From Paramecium tetraurelia (Eukaryota; Ciliophora; Oligohymenophorea; Peniculida; Parameciidae), in assembly GCF_000165425.1 (NCBI RefSeq), contig NW_001799222.1:186001-250000 (forward strand): DNA of 64,000 bases, written 5' to 3'. The notes beneath the pieces are model-generated. The model was not told where the DNA came from. It made no database searches and was given only the letters and a program-made list of their open reading frames with translations. Positions 33,173-45,943 of the stretch are shown here, in pieces. Position numbers and translations under genes: made by a program. The stretch's first letter is position 1. Each line of letters starts with the position of its first letter.

Positions 33173-36100
33173 ATGGGAATTTGCAGCTCTAAAAAATCTG
33201 ATAAGGAAGCAGGAATATAACTGCAAATAGAGTAAACAGTAGCAGAATAGAAAAAACTGAAAATTGAAGAAGAGCTCTAAGTATAAAACTCAACCAGGCG
33301 TTCAATTTGCAATTAATTTTCTACACTTAACACAAATGGAAATGCTGTCACACTTCATTAAGCTGAATAAGAGGTCTAAGAATATTAGGATGGTGAGCCA
33401 GAACAACAATAACAGCCCAAACAAGCCAAAACTTCAAAGAAGAAGCCTAGATCAACAAAAGATGACGTAAATTACTATAGAAGATCAGATCACGTACTGA
33501 AAGTCTTTTCTTTAGTGGTTGAATTAACTCAAAATGATCAAAAAAAATATTACAATATTACTATTGGAACAAAAATTAAAGATTGTGTACATTATGCTCA
33601 TATGAATGGCATATTGATCACTTAAAATGATTTTGAACTTTTTACTTTACAACCAGAGACATTTAAAGAGGCTAATAAATATTCTCGAATACCAACATTC
33701 TTTTCTACTGATAATTATTTTAATATTGACAAAGAGAGTCCAAATAGCTTTATTTCTTTTGAGAAACTATTAAATATTGAAAGAAAGATTGCTCTAAAGT
33801 AAACTCAAATGAGATCAAAGAAGAAACAGAGCATGATATAAGATTAGCATCTAAATAAAAAAGAAGCTGACTTTATTTTGACCACTAATTTAGAAATGCT
33901 TGAAATTATAACTGTTGTTGATATTGAACAACAGTCAAGATTTTTAAATGTGTTGTTTCATTTGATCCTATAACACTATCATTAAAATCTAGATTAGTAT
34001 TTAGTGTTTATAATAAATACAACATTCTTGTTTGATATACCTCCCTAATTTGATTAACCAAACATGTATAGGTTGGCATTGTTCTATGATAGTCTCTCTT
34101 ACTCTTTAAAAGATCTGTAATAGATTTTACTTAATGATAAAAGCGAATTAAGTAATGTACTACACAAAAAATTGTCATTAAACTTAATAGAGATCCTCAT
34201 TGGCTGTTATGAGAAGTATCTCTACAGACTCAATTTCACAATATCAACAGTATTTTATGTTCCAAAATATAAATCATTTAAGCTGGAATCGTTTGGTAGA
34301 ATGAAAACTTTAATAGAATTCGGTCAAAATCCAGAAGTGACTTTGAAGACTTTGGAGGAAAAGAAATATAAGACGTTTGTAAAAAGTTTCAAGAAAGATT
34401 TATATGCAATAACTGATATGATAATCTACTTCAAAAGGGTTTAGACCTAGAATTTAAGAACCATAACGACAACGAGAAAGAAGTACTTTGTTAACATGAA
34501 GAAAGAGTAATTAGAGAATTTAGAGGAAGAGAAGAATTATTGTTTATTAGCTGAGAAGTTGTTTTGTCATAATCAAGATCGTTATCTACTTGAATTCCTT
34601 AAGATGGCCATATATTCACATGAAGGGAGTGATGTTGATAAAATGATTTAGGATTTCAAATAAGCTACAAACTCTCTTCAGAAAGAATTAAATGAAGTAG
34701 ATTTTTAGTAAGACTCAAAATAATTCGATGAATAAGATTAAAATCAAGAATAGCAAAAACAATCTAACTCTAATTCAGTGGATTTGGATGAGTTGGCTGA
34801 AGTAAAGTAAATAGACAGCTTTCCTGTGAATATAAGAGAAGACTATAAATCTATTGCGTTGAATAAGGACAAAATTTCAGAAGTAGACCAAACGTATTAG
34901 GAGATAATATATCAGTCATTACTCTATGGTAATAAATTTCAAGCTTGTTATGAAAAGTTTCAAACTTTATAGAAACCTATTTTTTAAAATTGTTATGTGG
35001 AGATACTTAATATTTTCTATTTTATTAGACAATATCCAGAAGATTCATGGCAAGAGAAATTAAAAGTTGTTTCTTAAAAGATGGACAAAGTCATTGATAT
35101 CATTAAAACAATAAAGGATGATAGCGTTGACAATTTCCATATTACTCTCCTATTTTAAATTATGACACTGTCTTAAAAGAAACCCTTTGTGATTTTAAAT
35201 TAATTATAGAAATGCATATCTAATCAACTGAAATAAAAGATGTAAATGGATCATAGATTAAGAAGTCAAAATTAAGCTAAAGGGTTACTTGAATAAAAAA
35301 AACATGTAATGTTATAAGTTTGGTCAGCTCTGTCTTATCTCAGCTCAGATAATTATTTTTAGGCAATCAGCAAAATCTAAAAAGCGATAGGATTCTAATT
35401 GAAAAATCAGCATTAAGCATCATTGTCCTATGGTTATTCTTTGTTAGTGAGTGGAGAAATAGCCAGAATAAGTTTAGCACCAGTTTCAGCTATGCTTAAC
35501 TTAGAAATGAGTTTAGTAATTTACAATCAATTCTTTCCAGAATTCAAGTCGGTTGAAGATCAATTAGACATTTAGGATAAATCAGAATACAACCCTTTTT
35601 AAATCAAATATAAAGATATAAAAGTCAAAAATTTAGCTACAAGTAACAAAGCTAAAGTAGAGTTTTTGCTTGGAATGAGTTACTTTGATATCCATGATTA
35701 AGAAAATTCATTGTTGTGCCTCAAAAGAGCTTAAGAGTTGATGTTACGATCATTTCATATTTATGCAGAGGAAGTTGTTTTTCTAGTATTATAGTAATTA
35801 TGGATACATGTTTTACAGGATGACATTGGACATGCTATGAACATTGCATTGTTTTATGCTAATGATATGAATTTATAATATAGAAATGGTCGAGAATTTA
35901 AAAAGAAGATAATTTCAAAATTATAGTTCATAATAGGGTCAATCTTTGAATTTAATGGATAATATTTAAGTGCTATTAGATTTATAGAACGTTCTAATAG
36001 GACATTGACTAATGCAAAAGGTAATAATTTTGTAATTTAAATGCATTACTAAGCCAAGAAGATTCAAATAATTTCAAAATTGAGAGAGGCTTTTTTTAAA

Positions 36101-37270
36101 ATAAAAAGTAAATAATAAGTAAGATGTGAATAAGATTTGAGTTTATTCTAAACTTTGAATGAATCTTTGGGCCAGACATTTCAAACACTTTATTTTAAGT
36201 AACCAATTACTCTGAAAACCTCAGTGTTATTGGGTAAAGTTGGCAAGTAGATAATTCATATTCAAGGTTTGATGAGAACAGATGGATAAACTAAAGCTAT
36301 GAAATTATTGGGAGAACTGATTAAAGCTTTAAATAAGAGTAAAAAGGATGAAATCTATGGTTTGGTCTAGGATAAGTATCTAACATTATCTTTGGAAAAA
36401 ATGAATCCGAAAGAAATCGAAGTGTAAATTCATAGTATAATAGAAATTCATGATAGATACTTGTAATTTCCATTAAAGTAACATCATGTACTCAAGTGTT
36501 AACTTATCCTATTGTGTGTATTATTAAAATAGAAATCCACTAATTAAATATTTGAACATTTCAAAAATATTGAATAAACAATTGAGGATTTCTAAAATAT
36601 CCTATAATGGAAATCATTATCATCTAGTAGCAAAGATGATGTTTATGTTTAAAATAAATTTGAGACCATTGTGAAAAAGGGAAGAATCGCTATGGTCTAT
36701 CAAATTGCTAATGTTACAGAACTAATTGAACTCTTCAATAAATTTAAGAAAAAAATATTTGAAAACTTATAAAATAGGGATAAGTTCGTAGATCTAGCCA
36801 ACTAATATTAGAAGAAGATAATAAACAGTTAAGCTTTTCTAAAATTATTGGAGACTAAGCAAGAATGTTTGCTTGGAAGTTATTCTTAAGTGAAAATAAT
36901 TAATGATGGAGAACATGAATTACAATAAATAGAACCAGTTGCTGCTATTTAAAGGTAAAGTACACAACACTTGAAAGTAGTGGAGTAATCAACAGAGGTT
37001 GATACGAAGGAACATTAGAAGTTGGTTTTTGATTTGAGAAGCATTGAAGAATTAATGGTAGAGAAGAAGTTAGCCCATCATAGAAAAGGGAAAACTTAAG
37101 AAGAACTTTTAAGAATTGAAGAGACACCTGAACCAGAAAAAATGAAGAAATCGCATAAAAGAAATGAGACTGAAATCCCTGTTAATAATGCTCTAAAAAA
37201 GAAGAAAGCTGATTATAAAATAAACCCATTCCAAAGTACTTTGAAAAAACAATAAAAATAGCAATTATGA
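33173..37270 (+). CDS. Very large intronless orphan protein, 1365 aa
   Basis: One uninterrupted frame of 1366 codons. The N-terminus MGICSSKK is a strong myristoylation/palmitoylation signal, so the protein is probably membrane-attached. It has long alpha-helical, TPR- or HEAT-like regions (YLLEFLKMAIYSHEG, QLSAIRFIERSN-type segments), a Gln/Asp-rich linker near residue 520, and a Lys-rich tail with repeated KK. No transmembrane span or catalytic motif is visible. I do not recognise it. Candidates include a cortical scaffold or a ciliate-specific signalling platform. Confidence 0.88.
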
Positions 37271-37594
37271 TTTTATAGAGTTATTAAATATATTTATAAT
37301 TTAATTTAGTTTATGGCATTATAATTGCTGTTTGATATTAAATTGATTGGTATTCCAAATATGAATTATAATAACTCAATCATTTACTTAACAAATTAAT
37401 TTTAATATGATATCTGTATGAATTACTCTCAAAAGTTTAATTTATATGGCAACCATAATATTATTCATATGTTAAAATGCCAAATAATTATAAATAATGA
37501 AATTCATATATATAATAAAGTTTGTTGGGTTTATTTAAATTAAAATTACTATTAATGAAATTAATAAATTATACAACGAAGGCTTTATTCAATC
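37271..37594. other. Convergent intergenic, nothing seen
   Basis: AT-rich 3' flank between two convergent genes. It has no sustained frame. Confidence 0.6.
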
Positions 37595-39095
37595 TCAAAG
37601 TGTTTAAGTTAAGTCTTAATACCCTAATCCATGATTAAATACAAGCGTTTTTTGGAATGACTTTTTGAGCATTGCTAGATAATATTAGATGAGTAGTGTT
37701 ACAATAATTGATGTAAAATTACTGCCTTTTTTATTTGACAAACTCTATTGCTTCTTTTAAATCATATTAAAGGATTGAAGCCAAGTAAAGCACTACTATG
37801 GAGGGAGCTCTGCCTATTCCAGCTGTACAATGAACATAGACATATTCATACTCATTTATTAACTTCTTAAGAATTTAAACAGCTTTATTAGATTTCTTTT
37901 CAAAATCTTCAGAATCCATATCGAATATTTAATAGTTCTTCATCACAATATTATGTCGTTTGTAAGCATCTACTATTTGCTCCCAATTGACACCACGATG
38001 AAACATATCCAGACGAGTTTGGAGATTGAGAACTGCTCTCACTTATTTTTACTTTAAGTATAGAATATCCTATTCATTTTATGGATAAGGTCCTATCAAT
38101 ATATTCTCATTTATTTCATAGGTTTAGAATTGCACTACAAAATTCCAATCCAACTTATTTAATCTTCCGAATTCTTCATAATAAAAAAAGGAAGGCTCCT
38201 TATCAGCAAAAGAGTATCCCTAATTATTTTTTTTGATCTTAGATTTTGGAATTTTGGAAGAAGAGAATGATCCATTTTTATGTATTTATCTAGCCTAGAA
38301 TGCAGTGTATATTTGAGTCTTCACTTTTATGGGGTGAAGGTCATATTAATCCAACACTTACCTTATTGAGGATAAATCTGCTGTTTTTAAGTAACGTCCA
38401 TTGCCTCGTTCCCATATCATATTTCCTGTTTCGTCATTTCGTATCACATAATAATATCGAAAGAAGAAGTTTAAAGGATTTACAATAAATGATATCGACC
38501 ATTATTGGATAGGTTCTTGAGTTACTAGAATCACATATGATTGATTTTCTTACAAATATCAATTTTTAATTGCTATTTCATAAGTACAGGTGATTTCCAG
38601 GAACCTATCTCAGGAATAGATCCTATTATCATCATGCGTTCCTTTGGTTGTAGGGTGTGATTGAGTTTTAATTTTATAGTTCTATATCCCCAAAATTCCT
38701 CTAGAATAACATTAGAACTGTATTACGATTGAAGTACTCGCTCTTCTTGCCATTAAGAAGCAAATGTTTGGTGATAATACGATTTTCACCAGGTTCCCAA
38801 AAAGCTTTGCAAATGGAAGGCTCATTATAATCGTTGACTAAGAATTTGTACTCAAATTTTCGGGCGATCCGAGGCATTTTGACACAAATGGTCCATTCAT
38901 TATTCTTTTGTATTTATTATTATATACTTAATTCCATTATAAACGAAGTGCCTTACAAGGATCCCACATTCCTAAGGATTCATCATCTCCACATAAATAA
39001 ATAGCTTATCCAAATTGTGTGATGTAATGAATCTTAAAATAAATTTTAACAATGCGAACATCCGTAAAGGAAGTGTTAGTGGATACTGAGTTCAT
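37595..39095 (-). CDS. Laforin-like phosphatase with two CBM20 domains
   Basis: Five exons (introns 38905-38927, 38718-38737, 38525-38553, 37624-37642) give 469 residues. Residues 8-110 are a CBM20 starch-binding domain (LCGDDESLGMWDP ... YKFLVNDYN ... WEPGENR). A second CBM20 follows at about 125-230 (MMIIGSIPEIGSWKSPVL ... FRYYYVIRND ... WERGNGR). After a linker comes a dual-specificity phosphatase, starting ILIGPYPQNEQD and carrying the P-loop HCTAGIGR near 397. Human laforin has one CBM20 before the same phosphatase and dephosphorylates glycogen. This protein should act on the ciliate glycogen/amylopectin store. It could also be a plant SEX4-like glucan phosphatase by convergence. Confidence 0.93.
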
Positions 39096-39558
39096 TAATA
39101 AATAAATAAAAATTTTAAGATAACTAAAATTATTTTCAAATTTAATTCATAGTCAAGTGGATTTTCAATAAGATTAGAATAAAATCTAAATCATTATAAA
39201 AGTTCACCATATTATTCCTACAAATTATTATCAAAACATATTTCACATCAATGATTAGAGCTAAAATAGATGTTTACATTTAATATTACTATCAATATTG
39301 CATTCTTTATAACATGATAAATAACAATTATTTTACTACATATGCAATGTTGACTACACTCAGTAATTAACAAAGCCAAAATATGCATAATTAATATTAT
39401 TAAATTTTAGTTTTTGATCTTTATTTGTAATTATCAACAGGAACTTACTATTAATAAGTCCGAATTTTCTTGTTTAATTCTTTTTATATATGATAAACTA
39501 ACAATAATAAAAATAAAAACTAAAGTCACTAAAAATAAATTTATATTAAAATTATGAT
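39096..39558. other. Intergenic, nothing seen
   Basis: AT-rich spacer between two minus-strand genes, long enough to hold the laforin-like promoter. No frame or repeat was recognised. Confidence 0.6.
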
Positions 39559-40542
39559 TCAATTATTTCCAAAAACATATCTAGTATAGCCTGGTAATCT
39601 AATCGAATCATCAAGATCTTGTGAAAATCTGGACTATTGTGATATTTTTGAAGTTATTTCATTTTATTCCATTTATTTGCCTTAAAAATTGGTCGTACTA
39701 TCGATTTTGTATTGAAGAACAGGCTATTATTCGATTGACTATCTTGCAGCTAATTGAGGAGGATGAATTAATAAATCTAATTAATGCAAATAGTTATTGT
39801 AAGATTCTTTAGTTGAAAATTTCTTTAGAAACTCATTAAAACTAATTCTACCTGATTTATATTATTAAAGCATGAAGAATACCCTATAATAATCATTCCC
39901 TTTAACTTGAACTCCCTTAGATTTAAGATAACTCACAAAGTCATTGAATACTAAATAGCCTTTTTATTTCTAATCTAATTTTCTAAAAAAGTTTTCAAGC
40001 TATTGAATATCATTTCCTATTTATGTTCTCAGGTGTAAAATGCTCCTTTCCATTTTGGCATATAAGCTAAATATCTAGTGTATTAATTTCTAGTGATCTT
40101 AATTCAAAACTCCTTCGGATAATTATTTTGATTATCTCCATTAAGGTGTAGGTGTGAACTTAAATAGGTTGGCAAACTCTGCATATGAAATTATATTATC
40201 ATCTTCACCACCTAAAGTAGAAAACAAGGACTCAATTTCTTCTCTTTTGAGCAGAATATCTAATTTTTGTAATGTGATAATAAAATCATCTAATTGCAAT
40301 TTCCTATCTCCATTCACATCAAAGAACTCAAAAAGTTTCCATAAACTAAATGTCGGATCATTATTTAATTTGTTTTAGCAATTTGTTAATTACTCAAAAA
40401 CATGATTGGTAGCTATTAAGAAACTAAAAAAATGATATTCCTCAGGTGTAAGTTATTTAAATTATTTTTAGAGTACATTTTTAATATCGTATTACTTATT
40501 ATCATCAACAGCAAGAGGTATAAATGGTTAGGCTTGTTTCAT
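39559..40542 (-). CDS. EF-hand calcium-binding protein, 327 aa
   Basis: An intronless 327-residue protein. The first clear EF loop is DVNGDRKLQLDD near residue 93, with D1, N3, D5 and an Asp at position 12. Paired helices follow (EEIESLFSTLGGEDDN). A second pair is degenerate: DQKQKGYLVFND and QYKSGRISFNEF keep hydrophobic positions but few ligands. The C-terminal 90 residues are polar and end RLPGYTRYVFGNN. It is probably a Ca2+ sensor with one or two functional sites, of calmodulin/calcyphosin style. The start is the first ATG of the frame; the gene is divergent to RAE1. Confidence 0.85.
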
Positions 40543-40833
40543 TTTCAAAAATTTTATTTGAAAAATAATAAGTTAAAAAAAATTAGCGCAATCAATCTAT
40601 ATAAATCAAGGACATATTATCATAGTTTGAGAAGAACTTGGATTCTTAGTAAGAATTAGTTTCAAATTTTGTGATTTTTAAGTGTAATTTTATAATTAGA
40701 ACCATTATTCCATGTGATCTTGTCGGAATTAGTCATTTTATATTTATATTTTTGATAAAATATAATGGAATCTAGGATAATTAAATTTTAAATAGTATTT
40801 ATTAGTAATTATTTTAAATAATTTAAATATATT

Positions 40834-42759
40834 ATGTTTGGAGGTGGCATTTTTGGGAATTAAAACCCAGCCTAAACAACTGGAGGAATAGGATAATTAT
40901 TAGGTAATGTAATTTAAGACAATTAAGGTCAATAATAACAATCTACATTTGGAGCACCTTAAGGAGGAGCTATATTTGCAAATCCAGCACAATAATAAGG
41001 TTTATTTGGATCTGCTCCAGGAGCACAAGGACAAACTGGATTTGGTGGCTTAATGGGAGGACAAATGCAATAAGGAGGCCTCGGTGGAGGATTAGGACTT
41101 TAATAACAACCTTAAGGCACATTTGGTTTAACAGGTGGTTTAGGCCAACCTCAAGGATTAGGATAATAAGCTCCTACATTTGGTGGTTTAGGAGGAGGAT
41201 TAGGAACAGGATTAGGAGGAAACCCTGGAAGTGGATTTGGATAATAAACTGGAATGGTAGGTTAAGCTCCATAAACAGGAGGTTTATTTGGTTAATAACC
41301 TTAAAATGGAGGAGGATTGTTTGGTTAATAATAATAACCAACTTTATTTGGCTAATAGTAGCCATAACAACAACAAGCAACAGGATTATTTAGTGTTTAA
41401 CCCCCTGTTAATTAACCTTATGGATAATAATAATAATAATAAGGAGGTTTATTTGGGTAGACACCTTAACAACCCTAACAAGCAGGATATGGTTATGGAT
41501 AATAATCAACTACTCCTTCATTTGGTGGGAATTCACTTTTTGGCTAATAGTAACCTCAATAATAGGGTGGTGTTCTTGGTATGGGAGTAGGATTAGGACA
41601 ACAAGCATAACCAGGTAATTAAATTGTATTGCCTGGAGGTGTGGATGATTCAGTAAATGATGCATCTTTAGAATAAAGAGTTAGATTGGAGGATACAGTA
41701 TCAGCTATTAGTTGGGGAACAACAATACCAAATTTCTTAGCGATATCCTCTTGGGATGGAAAGGTCAGAATTTTGGAAATCTAATAGAATTCATATAAAA
41801 GAGAATTATTTGAAAGAAGATCATTTTAAGTTGATGGGTAAGTTGGATAAGTGAAAAATCCTATAATTTGCATGGATGCTAAGGGAGATTTGTCTCAAAT
41901 TTTTGTAGGATGTGGATTTGATCATACAGTAAAAGTTATAGATACCAACTCAGGTTAAATTGCATCAATAGGATAACATTAAGCTCTAATAATATCAGTT
42001 TATTGGATAGAATCTGCCTAAATGATACTATCTATTTCAACAGATTAATCATTAAAAATGTGGGATGTCAGAGCCCCAGGATAACCAAGATTTTAATGTC
42101 AATTCTAATACAAACCACTTGTGTCTGATTGCAATTTCCCATTATTGGTTATTGGATTTGCATCTGAAAAATTATCCATAATCAATTTGAATGAATTATA
42201 ATAGTTACCAGGAAGATTTTAATACATCGATTCACCATTGGGAACCTATTCACAGTTAACTGCTTTAGCAATATTTCCCTCAAGAGATGGATTCACTTTA
42301 GGTTCTATTGATGGAAGAGGACATTAAACCAATATCACAACCAAATAAACATAAGGTATGCCTACTGAATTTTAATTAAAATCAATCATGACTTTTAAGG
42401 CTCATAAAGTAAATATTTAAATGTTATTTTAGGTTGAAGACAACTAAAAAGGAAAAGTCTAAAACTATTTCTTCCCCGTTAATTGTATCTAAATGAATAT
42501 CAAAAATAACTACTTTCTAATGACTGCAGGAGGAGAAGGTTAAATGATATTTTGGGATATCAATGTAAGAAATAAAATTAGAACATTTTAATTCAATTGT
42601 AATCCTATCGTTTGTGCTAAAATGAGTCCTGATGGTTCCATGCTGGCATATGCTTTAGGAAATGATTTTTCAAAAGGGCCTGAATTCTTTAATGAATTCT
42701 AACCTAAAATATAAGTTCATTTTATTCCAGAAAATGAATTAAGATACCCTAAAAATTGA
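40834..42759 (+). CDS. RAE1/Gle2 nucleoporin with N-terminal GLFG repeats
   Basis: A 641-codon frame. Residues 1-265 are Gly/Gln-rich with many FG, GLFG and related motifs (GGLFGQQPQ, GGGLFGQQQQ, SLFGQQQ). From about 275 a WD40 propeller follows, matching RAE1/Gle2: VSAISWGTTIPNFLAISSWD, IFVGCGFDHTVKVID, QSLKMWDVRAPGQ, then FFPVNC and FWDINVRNK. RAE1 acts in mRNA export at the pore and normally binds NUP98, which supplies the GLFG repeats. Here the repeats are on RAE1 itself. Two 24-nt GT...AG stretches without TGA (40904-40927 and 42409-42432) are likely introns; the second interrupts AHK|VEDNQKG in the propeller. Confidence 0.92.
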
Positions 42760-43009
42760 TATATATCTATATATTTTTATTCATTCATTTTACTATTTAT
42801 ATCATCCTAAATCTTAATTATCATTTTAAAAAAATGTTATCATATCATTAAGAAATAGATTACTCAAAAATATTTGAAATTGATATTAATATCTAACAAT
42901 AAATATAGATTCTGGTTACTTATAAAATTATCTATAGATTATAATCTTTAATTTACAATAAGACTTATTAATTAATTTTATTAAGTTTTAATACTTGAGA
43001 TAAATCATC

Positions 43010-43808
43010 ATGGGTGCTTCATAAGCTCAAAAACTATTTTAAAAAGCAATAGAAACAGATAATGTTGAAAATGCACAATAAGTTCTTAAATAATTTCCAG
43101 AATTACTAAATACCATTCTTTATCCGGCTGGGAACATCTCTCCTCTAGCAAGGGCATCATGGAGAGGATGCTTAGATATGGTTATGTTGCTTTGCGAAGG
43201 AGGAGCAAATCCAGATGCATCAGATAAAGATGGGTTGACGCCATTAATGTGGGCAGCAAAGAGGGATCATGCAAATATTTGTTGCACATTATTGAGATTT
43301 CATGCAGATATCTCAAAAAGATCAAGAGAAGGATTTACAGCATTAGATTATGCTATTTTACTGGGGAATTATGATTCCGCCTATATTATTTATGAATTTG
43401 ATAAATTGATCTAAGACCCTGCAAGTTATGAATTAATTCGAACTATAAAATAGTGGAGATATGTAAATTATGAGATATTTCTTCAATCATTACAATAATC
43501 AATTATGCCTTAAAATGTTGGTGACTATACTACGAAGCCTTTAGGTAAGGAATATTATGATTTTAATTTAAGGTCGAGTGTACAATGATCCAGTTGTGGA
43601 TCCAAGAGAATCATGGAAGGATATGCTCAAAAGAATCATGAAATTTGATCCTCCTCCTATCTGTGAGAGAAGTGAGTTACCCCCTCATCTATAACCATAA
43701 AATCGATTGTTGGGAAGACTCAATAGTTACATATATGGCATGAATCCTATGCCTATAGAAGGTAATTCAATGGAAATGTAAGTACCTGAAACTAATGATA
43801 TTGCATGA
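43010..43808 (+). CDS. Ankyrin-repeat protein, 256 aa
   Basis: Two exons (intron 43545-43572, 28 nt) give 256 residues. At least three ankyrin repeats are visible at about 15-145, the best being GGANPDASDKDGLTPLMWAA and the following SKRSREGFTALDYAI. The C-terminal half is Pro/Arg-rich with no domain. The start MGASQAQK suggests N-myristoylation. It is a protein-protein adaptor, probably membrane-attached; the partner is unknown. Confidence 0.88.
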
Positions 43809-44057
43809 AATAAATTAATAATATGAATTTGATATTGTAATAATATTATGCTCATAATTTTGTATTTCATTTATCTTCCTTTCTTAAACATTTAAAATTA
43901 AATAGATTAAGTAATATGCAAGAAACATATAGATTTGTATAGAATACAATTTTACATTTAATTGCCTTATATGTATTTAAACTAGAAATTGCTAAAATTA
44001 GTAAGTTAATAGTGATTGTGGTTATAATGATTTAATTTTGTATATTTATCGATTATA

Positions 44058-44572
44058 TCATTCAAACTTTGGTTTGATGACACCAACATTATTGTAATAT
44101 TCGTCATGAATTTATGATCTATCTGTATAAGTATGAGCAAATATGAATGCTGATCCAAAAACAAGGAATGAATATAATTTAAATCTTCTCCAATTTTGAT
44201 TTTACAAGTATCCTTATTTGAAGACTGCTTTATTCTTTGGTCTACAATATAATTTTAGATAAATACTGATAGTATGTTGGAACTCCAGTTGATGTTTATC
44301 TGTAAAAATATGATACTGGGATGAACTAATGAATCAATATCAAATGTTACATATAACAAGCTGAATACAATTCCAGAGGCAGCAAAGTTAAGGATCCATT
44401 CATATTTGAATGTATTTAATTTATCAGCATAATCCATTTTTCTTTCTCTTAAAGCTTCATTCATATAAAATTTATAGAGTGGTTAGTCATAGAAAGACTT
44501 TTCAACTGTAGCAATATATCTCTTTTCTTGATCTCTATTTGGAATTGGTGGAATCTAATCTTCGAATCCCAT
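44058..44572 (-). CDS. Small two-span membrane protein, 154 aa
   Basis: Three exons (introns 44326-44350 and 44242-44266, both 25 nt) give 154 residues. Two hydrophobic helices are seen at about 65-88 (FAASGIVFSLLYFIPVSYFY) and 118-134 (LYSFLVFGSAFIFAH), separated by a basic loop. The N-terminus is charged. The size and topology resemble accessory subunits of mitochondrial respiratory complexes in ciliates, but that is inference. It starts 26 bp after the NTF2 stop on the same strand. Confidence 0.75.
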
Positions 44573-44598
44573 TTTAATAAATTTTTATTATTAATATA

Positions 44599-44995
44599 TC
44601 AATAAACTAATCTGAAGATATCATTATGCACGTATAAACCTCCTTAGCCATTTGGAAGAATTTAGAAACTTTATGAGAATTTGTATGTCTCAGCTTCATC
44701 CATCTGTAATTACCCAGTGACAAAAATGAATAGAGAATTCTCCAATGCTCCTGGTTAGACATCCATATCATCAATTTTATAAACTATTTTTTAGAAAGCC
44801 AATGATTCCAATTTCTCGTTGATTTATTTCAAGCCATCATGTTGTTATCCACCTTTAAATAATAAAATTAAATAAAAAACCATATGTCATATGAGAGGCA
44901 TCAGTATAAAATTAGATTAAACCCATTTTGTTTGTCATTAAAGTCTAATAGTATTGTTAGAGGAATTGTTATGCTATGGTTTAGGCGGGATTCAT
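44599..44995 (-). CDS. Nuclear transport factor 2
   Basis: Two exons (intron 44853-44880, 28 nt) give 122 residues, the usual NTF2 length. The characteristic opening AQQFLQQYYQTLMTNK is followed by LIQFYTDASHMTYGG, the middle helix LKQINEKLESLAFQKI, and the C-terminal strands FIFVTGQLQMDEAE, FSQSFQILPN and YVHNDIFRLVY. NTF2 dimers carry Ran-GDP into the nucleus through FxFG repeats. It lies about 2 kb from the GLFG-RAE1 gene. The acid equivalent to the Ran-binding Asp/Glu patch is present (TGQLQMDEA). Confidence 0.93.
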
Positions 44996-45117
44996 AATTA
45001 AAAAAAAATAAATATTTTTAATGTTTTGAATTATTTAAATTTCTGTATTTATTCTGGAAAATAAGTGAAAATTTAAATAATTATAAAAATAAACAAATAT
45101 ATAAAAAAGAACATAGT

Positions 45118-45693
45118 TCACTTATTTGAATGATCACTCCATCCACTTATGTTGAAATTCTTTTGTTAAATTTACTAATTTTATGATATTGATTTAGTTT
45201 TAATTATTGGTTTAAATGAATGTGAATACAACTATATCGATAATCTACTAGTTTAGCTATTCTCATTCCGACTTTGATGCTACACACCATTATGTAGCTT
45301 CACAGAAGCTATTGTTTATTTTTTGAGCAATGAATATTCTTCAATATATGAATTTAGTTCTAAGTCCTTGTAACGAAAGGTTTCTGGCTTTTAGTCAGTG
45401 TAGTGTTTATTGCAATCTTCATACACTGGTGTTTCGAATACCTTATTTTAAGTTAAACTTCATGTCACGAGAGTGGATTTACAGATTTTTCTTTTGAGAG
45501 AGTTAGATTAATTTATTCTTGGCTGAAATTCCTTTGAAAGTTCTAATTTTAGGCCTTTGATAGGGGGTTTCAGTTGAGTAACTCTAGAGTTTAATTTATT
45601 TTCTTTGAAGGTCTTCTCTATTGGTAAAACTTTATTTGGGCAAACTTGCTGATTAATAGCTTTTGGGCTCATAAAAATAGATATGATATTCAT
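45118..45693 (-). CDS. Hypothetical basic protein, 182 aa
   Basis: Two exons (intron 45442-45468, 27 nt and containing an in-frame TGA) give 182 residues. The protein is Lys/Ser/Asn-rich with short Pro motifs (VTQLKPPIKGLKLELS) and no membrane span. It is probably disordered. A second ATG at codon 8 is an alternative start. I do not recognise it. Confidence 0.72.
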
Positions 45694-45943
45694 ACTATGT
45701 TGAATTGAAGAGAGATTAGCATTACCATTAAGTTTTCTTTAAATATTGTTTTATTATAAGGCAAAAAGTCGTATTTAAGGGTGAATTTAATTGGATCTTT
45801 AATAGTATGTAAAAATGTTTTAGTCACAAAATTCCTTATCAACAAGTATAGACTAGATTAGTTTAAATATTTACTTATTATTCATAGTTTTTCATAATAA
45901 TTAATATTATAAATAATTTAGTAAAATATTTATGTAAGGAGGG

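Noticed and set aside
41174-41380. Hydrophobic minus-strand frame opposite the GLFG region
   Set aside because: It is the antisense of Gly/Gln repeats and has no independent support.
42409-42432. Treating this stretch of RAE1 as coding
   Set aside because: It is in frame, but it begins GTAA, ends TTTTAG, is 24 nt, and inserts eight residues into a propeller block; intron is more likely, though unproven.
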